From NCBI GenBank assembly GCA_003281065.1, contig QCDA01000006.1, positions 1-34,184 of the forward strand: a stretch of 34,184 nt of DNA, written 5' to 3'. A program made the position numbers and the translations under genes. The notes beneath the pieces are model-generated. The model was not told the origin of the DNA. It ran no database searches and was given only the letters and a program-made list of their open reading frames with translations. The stretch comes from Pelagibacteraceae bacterium AG-349-E10 (GTDB lineage Bacteria; Pseudomonadota; Alphaproteobacteria; HIMB59). Positions 26,010-32,341 of this stretch are shown here, one piece after another (position 1 is the first letter of the stretch; the number at the start of each line of letters is the position of its first letter).

Positions 26010-27442
26010 CTTTCTTCAATCAGTTAAACTCGCAAGAAAAAAGAATAAGTATTTATCTGTTAATTGGAGCTTTTTTTTTCTTATTATTTGATTATTCAGT
26101 AGCTTCTTTTTTTGACAGTATTAATCATCAAACAAAGTCTCTTTTTGGAACACTCACTCACTTTGGTGACTCTTTATATTTTTTTGTACCTACTATTTTA
26201 ATCTGGGGGTTAATAAAAATTATTAAAAGTAAAAATCAAATTATGGAAACCATAAGTGACATTAGTCTATTTATTTTTTTAAATATCTTATTAAGTGGTA
26301 TAGTTACACAAATATTAAAACATATAATTGGAAGACCACGACCAGTTTTATATAATGGCTTTGAATTAAAATCATTAGACATAATACAATTTGACTCTAA
26401 ATGGCATTCATTCCCATCAGGTCATACCGCAACTATTTTTGCTTTTATCTTTTGTATGATATTTCTCTTTCCGAAAATTAAAAATGCATTGATAACTATT
26501 GCAATTATTATTGCATCTACGAGAGTCATAGTTGGCGCTCATTTTATTAGTGATATCTTTGGCGGTACGCTTGTTGCATACCTTTCAACAATATTTATTT
26601 CAAAAAAATTAGCAGATAAAAACAAGTTATTTACATCAGAAAGTGACAAACTAATTCCAAATAATAATGTTGAAATAATTTCAAGCACTATTGCCAATCT
26701 TTATCAAAACATTTTCTCTCTTTACTTGAATTTTAATTTTTACTTTAAAACCCTTACAATAACTCTCCTACTCTCAATATTATTTTTCATATTTCCCTCA
26801 TTAGACATAACTGTTAGTGGCCTATTTTTTGGACAGGAAGGTAAATTTATTGCTTCAGAGTCTGACTGGTTTATCTATTTTGTCCGTAAAATGCTTTTAC
26901 CTCTCATGGCTTTATTAGTTTTTTTTGTTCCCATAGCTGCTGTTTTCAAACAAATTTATTACAAAGAAAAAATTTTAAATATTGCAGTCAGAGAGTGGGT
27001 TTACTTGTTTTCTTGTCTTATTATCGGAACAGGTGTTGTTGTAAACTCTATTTTTAAAAATTTGTGGGGTCGTGCAAGGCCTAATGACACCATTCAATTT
27101 GGAGGAGAAGAGCCATTTACCATTCCATGGTTAAATGTTGATTATTGTAGCACCAATTGTAGCTTCGTTTCAGGTGACGTGTCTTTTTTTACGCTATCTT
27201 TAGCTTTACTAATTATATTCAATAAAACTTCATGGAACACATTTGCATATGCTTCAATTCTTTTAATCTCATTATTAAGAATTATGGAGGGTGATCATTT
27301 TTTGAGTGATACGATTATGAGTTTTATCATCACATATGTAATAATAAAGGGGCTCAATGATATTTTTAAGAACTTTCCAGAGGATCTAAATTTAAATCAA
27401 TTAAAAAAACCCTCTTGGCTATCTCGAAAAAACTCTAATTAA
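26006..27442 (+). CDS. Tandem PAP2-family phosphatase, second domain altered
   Basis: A 478-residue membrane protein containing two PAP2 (type 2 phosphatidic acid phosphatase) domains. Domain 1 is canonical: KHIIGRPRP (106-114), PSGH (137-140) and STRVIVGAHFISD (Arg173, His179, Asp183). Domain 2 keeps KNLWGRARP (351-359) and LLRIMEGDHFLSD (Arg425, His431, Asp435), but its PSGH position reads VSGD (388-391), replacing the proton-donor His by Asp. Such enzymes dephosphorylate lipid phosphates, undecaprenyl pyrophosphate or lipid A. Coupling to the GT-C-like gene fits a lipid-carrier or lipid A role (inference). Confidence 0.88.
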   Translation: MTFFNQLNSQEKRISIYLLIGAFFFLLFDYSVASFFDSINHQTKSLFGTLTHFGDSLYFFVPTILIWGLIKIIKSKNQIMETISDISLFIFLNILLSGIVTQILKHIIGRPRPVLYNGFELKSLDIIQFDSKWHSFPSGHTATIFAFIFCMIFLFPKIKNALITIAIIIASTRVIVGAHFISDIFGGTLVAYLSTIFISKKLADKNKLFTSESDKLIPNNNVEIISSTIANLYQNIFSLYLNFNFYFKTLTITLLLSILFFIFPSLDITVSGLFFGQEGKFIASESDWFIYFVRKMLLPLMALLVFFVPIAAVFKQIYYKEKILNIAVREWVYLFSCLIIGTGVVVNSIFKNLWGRARPNDTIQFGGEEPFTIPWLNVDYCSTNCSFVSGDVSFFTLSLALLIIFNKTSWNTFAYASILLISLLRIMEGDHFLSDTIMSFIITYVIIKGLNDIFKNFPEDLNLNQLKKPSWLSRKNSN

Positions 27443-27474
27443 AATTCATTATAATTTTATATCTACAGATTAAT

Positions 27475-28353
27475 ATGTTAATTTATAATGTGAGATATTT
27501 TTTTAGTCTATTTGTAGTTATTTTATTTCACCCATTTTTATTATTCGCAGAAGATTTAATTCCCGAAAAATTCCATGGTACTTGGAGCAATGATTGTTCA
27601 AAAGAACAAGATGTATTTATTATTACTGAAAGTAGCTACTTTAATCTCTATGAAAGTCAGGATGAAATAGACGAGTATGCGTATTTCTACCTTCAGTTTT
27701 CTGACTCAAAGACATATAAAGATTGGATTTATCTGGATGGAGAAATATTTGAATTTAAAAATGTTTTTATGAAACTGAATGACGATATTTTAGAAGTTGT
27801 ATTCGAAGAGCAAGATAATCTCGATGGATCCTATGATTTTTTAAATAATACAAACAACACTTTTACATATGCTAAATGCGATAACACGCCTGCTAGTTTA
27901 ACTCTATTATTCGGAGAGGTATTATCATATATGAATTCAAAGGCATCTTTATCCTGTTCAAATTTCTCCAAGAATAAGGGGGAGTGCTTTGAAGATGTTT
28001 TTAGTTTTTTAGATGTCTCTGGTAATAAAGCACTTTCAAATGCTGAGATTAATAGAGCTTCTAAACTTTTAGTTTTTTTTAGCACAATAAATGGGCAAGA
28101 ATTTGATGAGGCAGGTCTGTTTGGAATAATTTCTAGTTATGCTATCACCCCCTTACTTACTAAAGTTATTTTAAATAATTTTGATTTTGACAACAGTGCA
28201 GATCTCACACTAGAAGAAATACTTCAAGACAGAGAGGGTTTATTTGATTTAGATTTTAGTGCAAATGATCAAATAGAAATAGATAATCAAAAAATTAACG
28301 AGCAAATTAGGGACTTCATTAACAAACTTCAAGGTTTAGGGAGTTTTTTATAA
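27475..28353 (+). CDS. Exported EF-hand protein
   Basis: A 292-residue protein with a signal peptide (hydrophobic 9-24, likely cut near LLFA-ED). The N-terminal ~110 residues form an unrecognised domain (FHGTWSNDCSKEQDVFIITESSYF) that resembles small secreted lipocalin-like sheets. The C-terminal half has EF-hand loops DVSGNKALSNAE (180-191) and DFDNSADLTLEE (237-248), both with Asp or Ser/Asn at 1, 3, 5 and Glu at 12, and a degenerate third near 260. Calcium binding in the periplasm is likely. It ends 7 bp before the tRNA-Arg(UCG) 3' end and is the last gene before the element array. Confidence 0.7.
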   Translation: MLIYNVRYFFSLFVVILFHPFLLFAEDLIPEKFHGTWSNDCSKEQDVFIITESSYFNLYESQDEIDEYAYFYLQFSDSKTYKDWIYLDGEIFEFKNVFMKLNDDILEVVFEEQDNLDGSYDFLNNTNNTFTYAKCDNTPASLTLLFGEVLSYMNSKASLSCSNFSKNKGECFEDVFSFLDVSGNKALSNAEINRASKLLVFFSTINGQEFDEAGLFGIISSYAITPLLTKVILNNFDFDNSADLTLEEILQDREGLFDLDFSANDQIEIDNQKINEQIRDFINKLQGLGSFL

Positions 28354-28360
28354 ATTAAAC

Positions 28361-28435
28361 TGGCGGTTCCGCAAGGATTCGAACCCTGACTAAATGATCC
28401 GAAGTCATTTGTGCTATCCGTTACACCACGGAACC
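28361..28435 (-). tRNA. tRNA-Arg (anticodon UCG), integration site
   Basis: Complete minus-strand tRNA. The acceptor is GGTTCCG/CGGAACC with discriminator G and encoded CCA, and the D stem is GTGT/GCAC. The anticodon stem AATGA/TCATT has loop CTTCGGA, giving anticodon TCG. The T stem is CAGGG/CCTTG with loop TTCGAAT. Its first 38 nt, from nucleotide 1 to the end of the anticodon loop, recur exactly at 30698 and 32204. A -10-like TAAAAT lies 8 nt upstream of nucleotide 1 and is kept at the rightmost copy. Confidence 0.95.
28398..28435 (-). repeat. 38-nt direct repeat, copy 1 (inside the tRNA)
   Basis: This is the tRNA-Arg 5' half from G1 through A38, the last anticodon-loop base. It is identical to 30698-30735 and 32204-32241, all in the same orientation. 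It would be the left attachment junction of the element array, with recombination at the anticodon loop. Confidence 0.9.
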
Positions 28436-28489
28436 TTTAGTTGATTTTATTAACTTTTTTATTAATTCATAGAGGATATATTTTTTTAA

Positions 28490-28507
28490 GGGACAAATAT
28501 GGGACAC
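28490..28507. repeat. Doubled GGGAC motif, left copy of segment 1
   Basis: GGGACAAATATGGGACAC: a 5-bp word repeated with an 11-bp period, 54 nt from the tRNA 5' end. An identical 18-bp copy lies at 30588-30605, near the other end of the same segment. The one-turn spacing is what a protein binding twice on one DNA face would want, such as recombinase arm sites. Confidence 0.7.
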
Positions 28508-28526
28508 TAAAGATATAATTTTATCT

Positions 28527-29018
28527 ATGAAAACCCTCTTAGCCCTATTGTTATTAATCCCTAGTTTGAGTTGGAGCGAAGACAATTTAGATGGGACATA
28601 TCTATTTTGTGATAATCCAAAATATAATCATATAGCTTGGCAAACCGGATATGAGTTTAAAGGTAAAAGCAAAGACAACAAAGACTATCCTGATGAAAAT
28701 TATTTAATGCATCATGACCTTATTCAGTACAATATTAGTTTAAATACTGATGGAAATTTAAAAGAAACTTTTCAAAGATATATTGCCTACCCAAGTTGGA
28801 TACAAATTTTCAATTATAATTATATCGAAAAAAGATTTTGGGTTTGGGAAGAATTTGACAGATATACTTTAGACCACATACATGTTCACGAAACAGAAAG
28901 CTCTTTCAAATCAAATAAAATTTGTTCAGTAGTAGATAGTAAAAAAGAACTTATGAATAAAATTAATTCTGAATTTCAAAGAGAAAAAAAACTTATTGAA
29001 AAGAATAGAAAAATTTAA
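28527..29018 (+). CDS. Secreted protein of unknown function, shared leader 1
   Basis: 163 residues with signal peptide MKTLLALLLLIPSLSW, then an unrecognised mature part (starting SEDNLDGTYLFCDNP) rich in Tyr, Trp and His, ending in a charged helix. The DLDGTYLFCDNP-like opening, a short beta strand with a cysteine, is common in small exported proteins of unknown role. The leader DNA (48 bp) is identical to that of the gene at 29375, while the mature parts share nothing visible. The stop overlaps the next start by one base (TAATG). It is cargo of segment 1. Confidence 0.65.
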   Translation: MKTLLALLLLIPSLSWSEDNLDGTYLFCDNPKYNHIAWQTGYEFKGKSKDNKDYPDENYLMHHDLIQYNISLNTDGNLKETFQRYIAYPSWIQIFNYNYIEKRFWVWEEFDRYTLDHIHVHETESSFKSNKICSVVDSKKELMNKINSEFQREKKLIEKNRKI

Positions 29019-29374
29019 TGAAAACCCTCTTAGCCCTATTGTTATTAATACCCTCTTTGAGTTGGGCTGAGAAACTCACTCTTAAATGTTCATATTTAGA
29101 AGGTTATTTTATTTTGCAAGATAATTTCTTATTTACAAAATTATCTCAGTATAAAGAAGAAGGTCAAATCCGTAATTATAAAAAAGTTGATAAGAATGAT
29201 GTTTTTATAACTTTTGAATTAAAAGAAATAATAGGCTCTGTTGGTTTTAGTGAATCAGAAGAACGAAGACAGCTTTTAATTAAAATAGAAAATGAATTTG
29301 GTTGGAAATATAACAGAATTACTAAGACTCTTATTAGGGGAACAAATCATCATGATTGTAGAGAATATGATTAG
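29018..29374 (+). CDS. Secreted protein of unknown function, shared leader 2
   Basis: 118 residues with the same leader MKTLLALLLLIPSLSW, then AEKLTLKCSYLEGYFILQDN. The mature part is a small, probably beta-rich domain with cysteines near both ends (KCSYLEG and NHHDCREYD), which could form a disulfide in the periplasm. The leader DNA equals the neighbouring copies for the first 33 bp and then differs slightly. Translation is probably coupled to the genes on both sides. No family is recognised. Confidence 0.6.
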   Translation: MKTLLALLLLIPSLSWAEKLTLKCSYLEGYFILQDNFLFTKLSQYKEEGQIRNYKKVDKNDVFITFELKEIIGSVGFSESEERRQLLIKIENEFGWKYNRITKTLIRGTNHHDCREYD

Positions 29375-29902
29375 ATGAAAACCCTCTTAGCCCTATTGTT
29401 ATTAATCCCTAGTTTGAGTTGGGGAGATAGTGATTTAATTTATGATACAGGTGACTGGGATGTATGGAAATTCACTGATGATTTTACTGATGAGAGTTTT
29501 TATAGAGTTCAAGGCTTCACAAAAAGTATTAATTCCCTAGCTTCAGACCATTTTAAAATAAGTTTGCAATACACTAGTTCTAAAACGCCTGACCATCTAA
29601 CATTAGCCCCACTAAGAAATACTTTCTTATGTAAAAATACACATAGTGAAGTAAATGTTCGTATGCGAATTGATAAAAATAAAGCTTTCTCTCATAAATT
29701 TAAGAAATATAAGGATAAAGCTCATGGTGTTGTATTTGCCACTATGGATAAAACATTTATAAATAATCTTCTAAATAATTTAAGAAAAGGTAATATTTTT
29801 TTATTTGAAATCCAAAATAAAGGTTGTGATAAAAATTATAAAAGAGAAAAGCGTTTGACTGGTCTCGATGGTGCATTGAAAGTAATTGATAAAAACTTAT
29901 GA
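29375..29902 (+). CDS. Secreted protein of unknown function, shared leader 3
   Basis: 175 residues with leader MKTLLALLLLIPSLSW, then GDSDLIYDTGDWDVWKFTDD. The mature part has an alternating strand pattern (WDVWKFTDDFTDESFYRVQ) and two late cysteines (FLCKNTHSE and NKGCDKNYK). The start codon follows the previous stop without any gap, and its own end overlaps the next gene by 4 nt (ATGA). The 48-bp leader DNA is identical to that at 28527. Function is unknown. Confidence 0.6.
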   Translation: MKTLLALLLLIPSLSWGDSDLIYDTGDWDVWKFTDDFTDESFYRVQGFTKSINSLASDHFKISLQYTSSKTPDHLTLAPLRNTFLCKNTHSEVNVRMRIDKNKAFSHKFKKYKDKAHGVVFATMDKTFINNLLNNLRKGNIFLFEIQNKGCDKNYKREKRLTGLDGALKVIDKNL

Positions 29903-30252
29903 CTAAAATAATTCAATTTAAAAAACCAGAACCTAAGAAAAAGAAACCAAGAAAACATGGTCCTAGAGAGCTTTCTCTCACTAAGAAATTTGAAGAGTTA
30001 AATAAACAATGGCATAAAAATGAAAGAGCATTTACTGATTTATTTCAAGAGTATGTACCACATGAAAAAAAATACTTTAAAGAAGCTTTTAGAATATACA
30101 AAGAACAGAATAAGTTATTAAGAAAAGTTGCAACTAAAACAGAATTAAGAAGAGAAATTAAACAAGATATAGCTAAATATGAGAAGGCTTATAAAAAACA
30201 AACTAGAGCATTTCTTAGTTTCATTGAAGCAATCAAGAAGTTAGATAAGTAA
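29899..30252 (+). CDS. Basic coiled-coil protein of unknown function
   Basis: 117 residues without signal peptide or membrane helix. Residues 8-22 are strongly basic (KKPEPKKKKPRKHGPRE), as in nucleic-acid-binding tails; the rest is helical and charged, with heptad-like spacing (FEELNKQWHKNERAFTDLF, FRIYKEQNKLLRKVATK). It is coupled to the upstream secreted-protein gene by ATGA and shares one base with the next start. A DNA-binding role, for example in element maintenance, is possible but speculative. Confidence 0.6.
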   Translation: MTKIIQFKKPEPKKKKPRKHGPRELSLTKKFEELNKQWHKNERAFTDLFQEYVPHEKKYFKEAFRIYKEQNKLLRKVATKTELRREIKQDIAKYEKAYKKQTRAFLSFIEAIKKLDK

Positions 30253-30527
30253 TGGTTAAAAGGAAAATAGCAAAAAGTAAAACCAATAAACTCAATAATC
30301 CTCTTGAAGATAATAATTTAAAAATAGTTTTAATCGTATGTGCTACGGCTTTAATTATGTTTTTTTCTTATCAATTTTACTTTTCAAGTCATGCTACATG
30401 TGTGAGAGCAGAAGTTGCAGTTAGTAAAGATTATTTTGATAGAACATACGGGCCCCATGAATGGAGAGAAGTTAAAGATGAGAGGCTTATGAGTATCAAA
30501 AGAAAGTGTTCTATAAGGGTCAAATAG
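30252..30527 (+). CDS. Small membrane-anchored protein of unknown function
   Basis: 91 residues: a basic N-terminus (MVKRKIAKSKTNK), one transmembrane helix (about 24-46, LKIVLIVCATALIMFFSYQF) and a ~45-residue outer part with two cysteines (CVRAEVAVSKDYFDRTYG ... KRKCSIRV). The positive-inside rule places the C-terminal part in the periplasm. The start overlaps the previous stop (TAATG). It is the last intact gene of segment 1. Confidence 0.55.
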   Translation: MVKRKIAKSKTNKLNNPLEDNNLKIVLIVCATALIMFFSYQFYFSSHATCVRAEVAVSKDYFDRTYGPHEWREVKDERLMSIKRKCSIRVK

Positions 30528-30545
30528 CTATTGTAGAAAAATTAG

Positions 30546-30632
30546 ATGATGAAAAAACTCTTAGCTCTATTGTTATTAAAATTATGTGGGACAAATATGG
30601 GACACATCGAAACAAATTTTAACCAATTTTAA
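30546..30632 (+). pseudogene. Truncated shared leader at the right end of segment 1
   Basis: ATG at 30546 or 30549 reads MMKKLLALLLLKLCGTNMGH and stops after 28 codons. The first part is the same signal-peptide DNA as in the upstream genes, with a few changes. It breaks off where the others continue to the cleavage site and joins directly to the doubled GGGAC motif. It looks like a leader whose mature part was lost by recombination. The ~450-bp stretch 30528-30983 holds no other gene, only repeats and the tRNA half. Confidence 0.5.
30588..30605. repeat. Doubled GGGAC motif, right copy of segment 1
   Basis: An identical 18-bp copy of the motif at 28490-28507, here 92 nt before the second tRNA half. 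It forms a direct-repeat bracket private to segment 1. Confidence 0.7.
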
Positions 30633-30697
30633 TTAATATAAGAAAAAAAAGTAGCTAAAGTAAAAGAAGATAAGCAAGGTGAAAGACTACAAGAATT

Positions 30698-30735
30698 TCC
30701 GAAGTCATTTGTGCTATCCGTTACACCACGGAACC
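30698..30735 (-). repeat. 38-nt tRNA-Arg 5'-half repeat, copy 2
   Basis: Identical over 38 bp to the 5' half of tRNA-Arg(UCG). It has no 3' half, so it is not a functional tRNA. Its right flank (TTGA...ATTATCTTTTTT) keeps a weak resemblance to the region upstream of the intact tRNA. It separates segments 1 and 2. Confidence 0.9.
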
Positions 30736-30783
30736 GTATTGAAAACATTATCTTTTTTGCAATAAATTTTCATTAAAATAAAA

Positions 30784-30807
30784 GTATACGAAAAAGTATA
30801 CGAAAAC
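30784..30807. repeat. Doubled GTATAC motif, left copy of segment 2
   Basis: GTATACGAAAAA followed directly by GTATACGAAAAC: two near-identical 12-bp units, 48 nt from the tRNA half. GTATAC is itself palindromic. The same position holds a different doubled motif in segment 1 and at 32297. A second copy is at 32130. Confidence 0.7.
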
Positions 30808-30983
30808 TTGTCTAAGACTTTCATACCAAATAAACTTTATCAAAAAATTTTATAAATAATTATCCATATATTTCGTTTAGTTTTAAATTAGTAAAAGATA
30901 AATCAATTCTCGAAAACAAACGAATGTTTGAAAAGATTACTGTTTCTAAATTTCTTTTTGATTCTGCTTCGGTTTACTTGGTC

Positions 30984-31679
30984 TTACTTGTTGTTACGAT
31001 TCCAATGCTCTGGAGAAACGAATTTATCAACAATTTTTTTTGAAAAATCAATTTCTATTTTTTCACATAAAGTTTCAATAGCATTGAAATTACCGCTTAT
31101 GATTGCATCCGTGTCAACCTCAATTACTCGATTTACAGTCTGGATCAATTCTTTCAATCTAAGTTCATAATCATCGGCAAATTTATTCCAAAAATCTTCT
31201 TCAGTGCTGTGTTGAACCATAAAATGCGTTCTCAAACAGGAGCGGATAAAATTCTGTCTATTTCTTCGGACAACGACCCATAAAGCGTCGGGAAATTGAG
31301 AATTAAAAATACGCCATAGGAGCGAAAGTTTAGCATCTTTATATAACCATGGTAGGTTGTGTGAGTATCCTTGTGCTTTTATGATATTATGTAAAATTTC
31401 TTTTAGGGATTTCCCATCACCAAAAGAAATTTTAATGTTAAAGTCTCGAGGGGGAAGAGATCTAACCCCTAATGGGCAAAAATCTCCTGCTTTAAGAATT
31501 CCTTTGATAATCTTTTCCCTTATTACAGTGTTTTCGAAAAAACCTTTTGGATTAGGTTCGCCACCAGGGACTGTTGGTCCTGTAAAGACTCCCAACTCTG
31601 CCATGATACCAGCAGTCATTGAAGTTCCTGAACGAGGAAGTCCAGTGATCAATATTGGAGTTTCTGAATTTAGTGTCAT
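30984..31679 (-). CDS. Sulfotransferase-like P-loop protein
   Basis: 231 residues. The N-terminal ILITGLPRSGTSMTAGIMAELG (9-30) is the 5'-phosphosulfate-binding loop of PAPS-dependent sulfotransferases, and WVVVRRNRQNFIRSCLRTHF (about 134-153) fits the 3'-phosphate-binding Arg/Ser segment. The C-terminal end is short but plausible. Such genes are common cargo in marine phages and islands, where they modify surface glycans or lipids. It is transcribed against the neighbouring ORFs and sits alone in segment 2. The acceptor is unknown. Confidence 0.8.
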   Translation of the reverse strand: MTLNSETPILITGLPRSGTSMTAGIMAELGVFTGPTVPGGEPNPKGFFENTVIREKIIKGILKAGDFCPLGVRSLPPRDFNIKISFGDGKSLKEILHNIIKAQGYSHNLPWLYKDAKLSLLWRIFNSQFPDALWVVVRRNRQNFIRSCLRTHFMVQHSTEEDFWNKFADDYELRLKELIQTVNRVIEVDTDAIISGNFNAIETLCEKIEIDFSKKIVDKFVSPEHWNRNNK

Positions 31680-31795
31680 GGCATTGACTATATAATTATA
31701 ATTAAATCGTTAGTATTATTATCCAACTTATCATCGTTTAATGCGATGAAATTTTTTATCAAAACGCTTAATTTCCCTATGTTAGAAAAAAAAGT

Positions 31796-32020
31796 GTGAT
31801 TGATAAATATCAAACTATTTATGATTTGTATTTAAATTATGATTTAGATGATGAAAAATTATGGATAGATACCACATATCAATTTGATCTTAGAATTTAT
31901 GTTGATAGATATGATTTTTCTATGGGTTTCCCTATTGAGACAGGACCAAGATGTAAAATATTTGATTATGACTCTTTAGATAAAGTTAAAAAAATTAAAG
32001 ACAGAGAAAAATTACTTTAA
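31796..32020 (+). CDS. Small acidic protein of unknown function
   Basis: 74 codons from a GTG at 31796, with no clear Shine-Dalgarno sequence. The peptide is rich in Asp and Tyr (YQTIYDLYLNYDLDDEKLW, IYVDRYDFSMGFPIE) and ends in a charged helix. It has no signal peptide or membrane helix. The high aromatic/acidic content and lack of stop codons in AT-rich DNA support a real gene, but no family is recognised. It is divergent from the sulfotransferase gene. The 321-bp stretch after it (32021-32341) holds only repeats. Confidence 0.4.
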   Translation: MIDKYQTIYDLYLNYDLDDEKLWIDTTYQFDLRIYVDRYDFSMGFPIETGPRCKIFDYDSLDKVKKIKDREKLL

Positions 32021-32129
32021 TCATATATATCTGAAATATCACCTTTATAAAGTTGGATATCTTTCAATCTAAAGTGAAAAATTATTTTAATTGAAATTAG
32101 AACAACAAACTCACTATATGCCAACTAAA

Positions 32130-32152
32130 GTATACGAAAAGTATACGAAAAC
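32130..32152. repeat. Doubled GTATAC motif, right copy of segment 2
   Basis: GTATACGAAAA then GTATACGAAAAC, the same as the left copy but with one A fewer, making the period 11 bp. It lies 51 nt before the third tRNA half. Confidence 0.7.
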
Positions 32153-32203
32153 ATTTCCTGTAAATATCTTTAAAAACTTAGACTTTTACCTAGATTGAAA
32201 TAA

Positions 32204-32241
32204 TCCGAAGTCATTTGTGCTATCCGTTACACCACGGAACC
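32204..32241 (-). repeat. 38-nt tRNA-Arg 5'-half repeat, copy 3
   Basis: Identical over 38 bp to the intact tRNA 5' half. Its right flank (TTGATTTTATTGACTTTTTT) is nearly the same as that of the intact tRNA, including the -10-like TAAAAT on the minus strand. This may be the original tRNA 5' half and promoter pushed away by insertions, or the end of a further element. Confidence 0.9.
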
Positions 32242-32296
32242 AATTATTGATTTTATTGACTTTTTTTTATTTTAAACAACTTACTAAAATTAATCC

Positions 32297-32312
32297 GACA
32301 CTTGTCAGACAC
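32297..32312. repeat. Doubled GACAC motif beside the third tRNA half
   Basis: GACACTTGTCAGACAC: the word GACAC repeated with an 11-bp period, 55 nt from the tRNA half, exactly where the other two segments carry their own doubled motifs. No second copy was found up to the window end. Confidence 0.55.
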
Positions 32313-32341
32313 TAAGGTTATAATCAATTTATTATAAGATA

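Larger units (their letters stand above)
28398..30735. mobile_element. Segment 1: integrase-less element between tRNA-half repeats
   Basis: The repeat-to-repeat distance is exactly 2300 bp. Contents in order: element-side tRNA promoter, doubled GGGAC motif, three secreted-protein genes with a shared leader, a coiled-coil protein, a membrane-anchored protein, a truncated leader, a second copy of the doubled motif and the second tRNA half. No integrase, transposase or replication gene is present. It resembles a cis-mobilisable element, bounded by attL and attR and moved in trans; this is inference. Confidence 0.65.
30698..32241. mobile_element. Segment 2: integrase-less element with sulfotransferase cargo
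   Basis: Lies between the second and third tRNA halves (repeat-to-repeat distance 1506 bp). Contents: doubled GTATAC motif, sulfotransferase-like gene on the minus strand, a 74-codon ORF, a second doubled GTATAC motif and the third tRNA half. The cargo and private motif differ from segment 1, so this is a separate insertion rather than a duplication of it. Confidence 0.6.

Noticed and set aside
28490-28507. The doubled motifs as 3' ends of decayed integrase genes
   Set aside because: Not excluded, but the 11-bp period does not keep reading frame, no flanking integrase sequence remains, and the motif occurs at both ends of each segment.
30698-30735. tRNA gene
   Set aside because: Only the 5' half exists; there is no T arm or 3' acceptor strand, so no tRNA can form. 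The same holds for 32204-32241.
30633-30780. ORF reading through the second tRNA half (VAKVKEDKQGERLQEFP...)
   Set aside because: An open frame without any start codon after an upstream stop; at most a remnant of a lost gene end.
30928-31695. Two plus-strand ORFs opposite the sulfotransferase-like gene
   Set aside because: The minus-strand frame has clear P-loop motifs; the plus-strand readings have no motif or start signal and are shadows.
28436-32203. Integrase or transposase gene within the two segments
   Set aside because: All readable ORFs were inspected; none shows a tyrosine recombinase R-H-R-Y set, a serine recombinase domain or a DDE transposase pattern.
28490-32312. CRISPR array from the repeated motifs
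   Set aside because: Repeats are pairs of different words with long, unequal spacing and coding cargo between; no regular repeat-spacer series and no cas genes.
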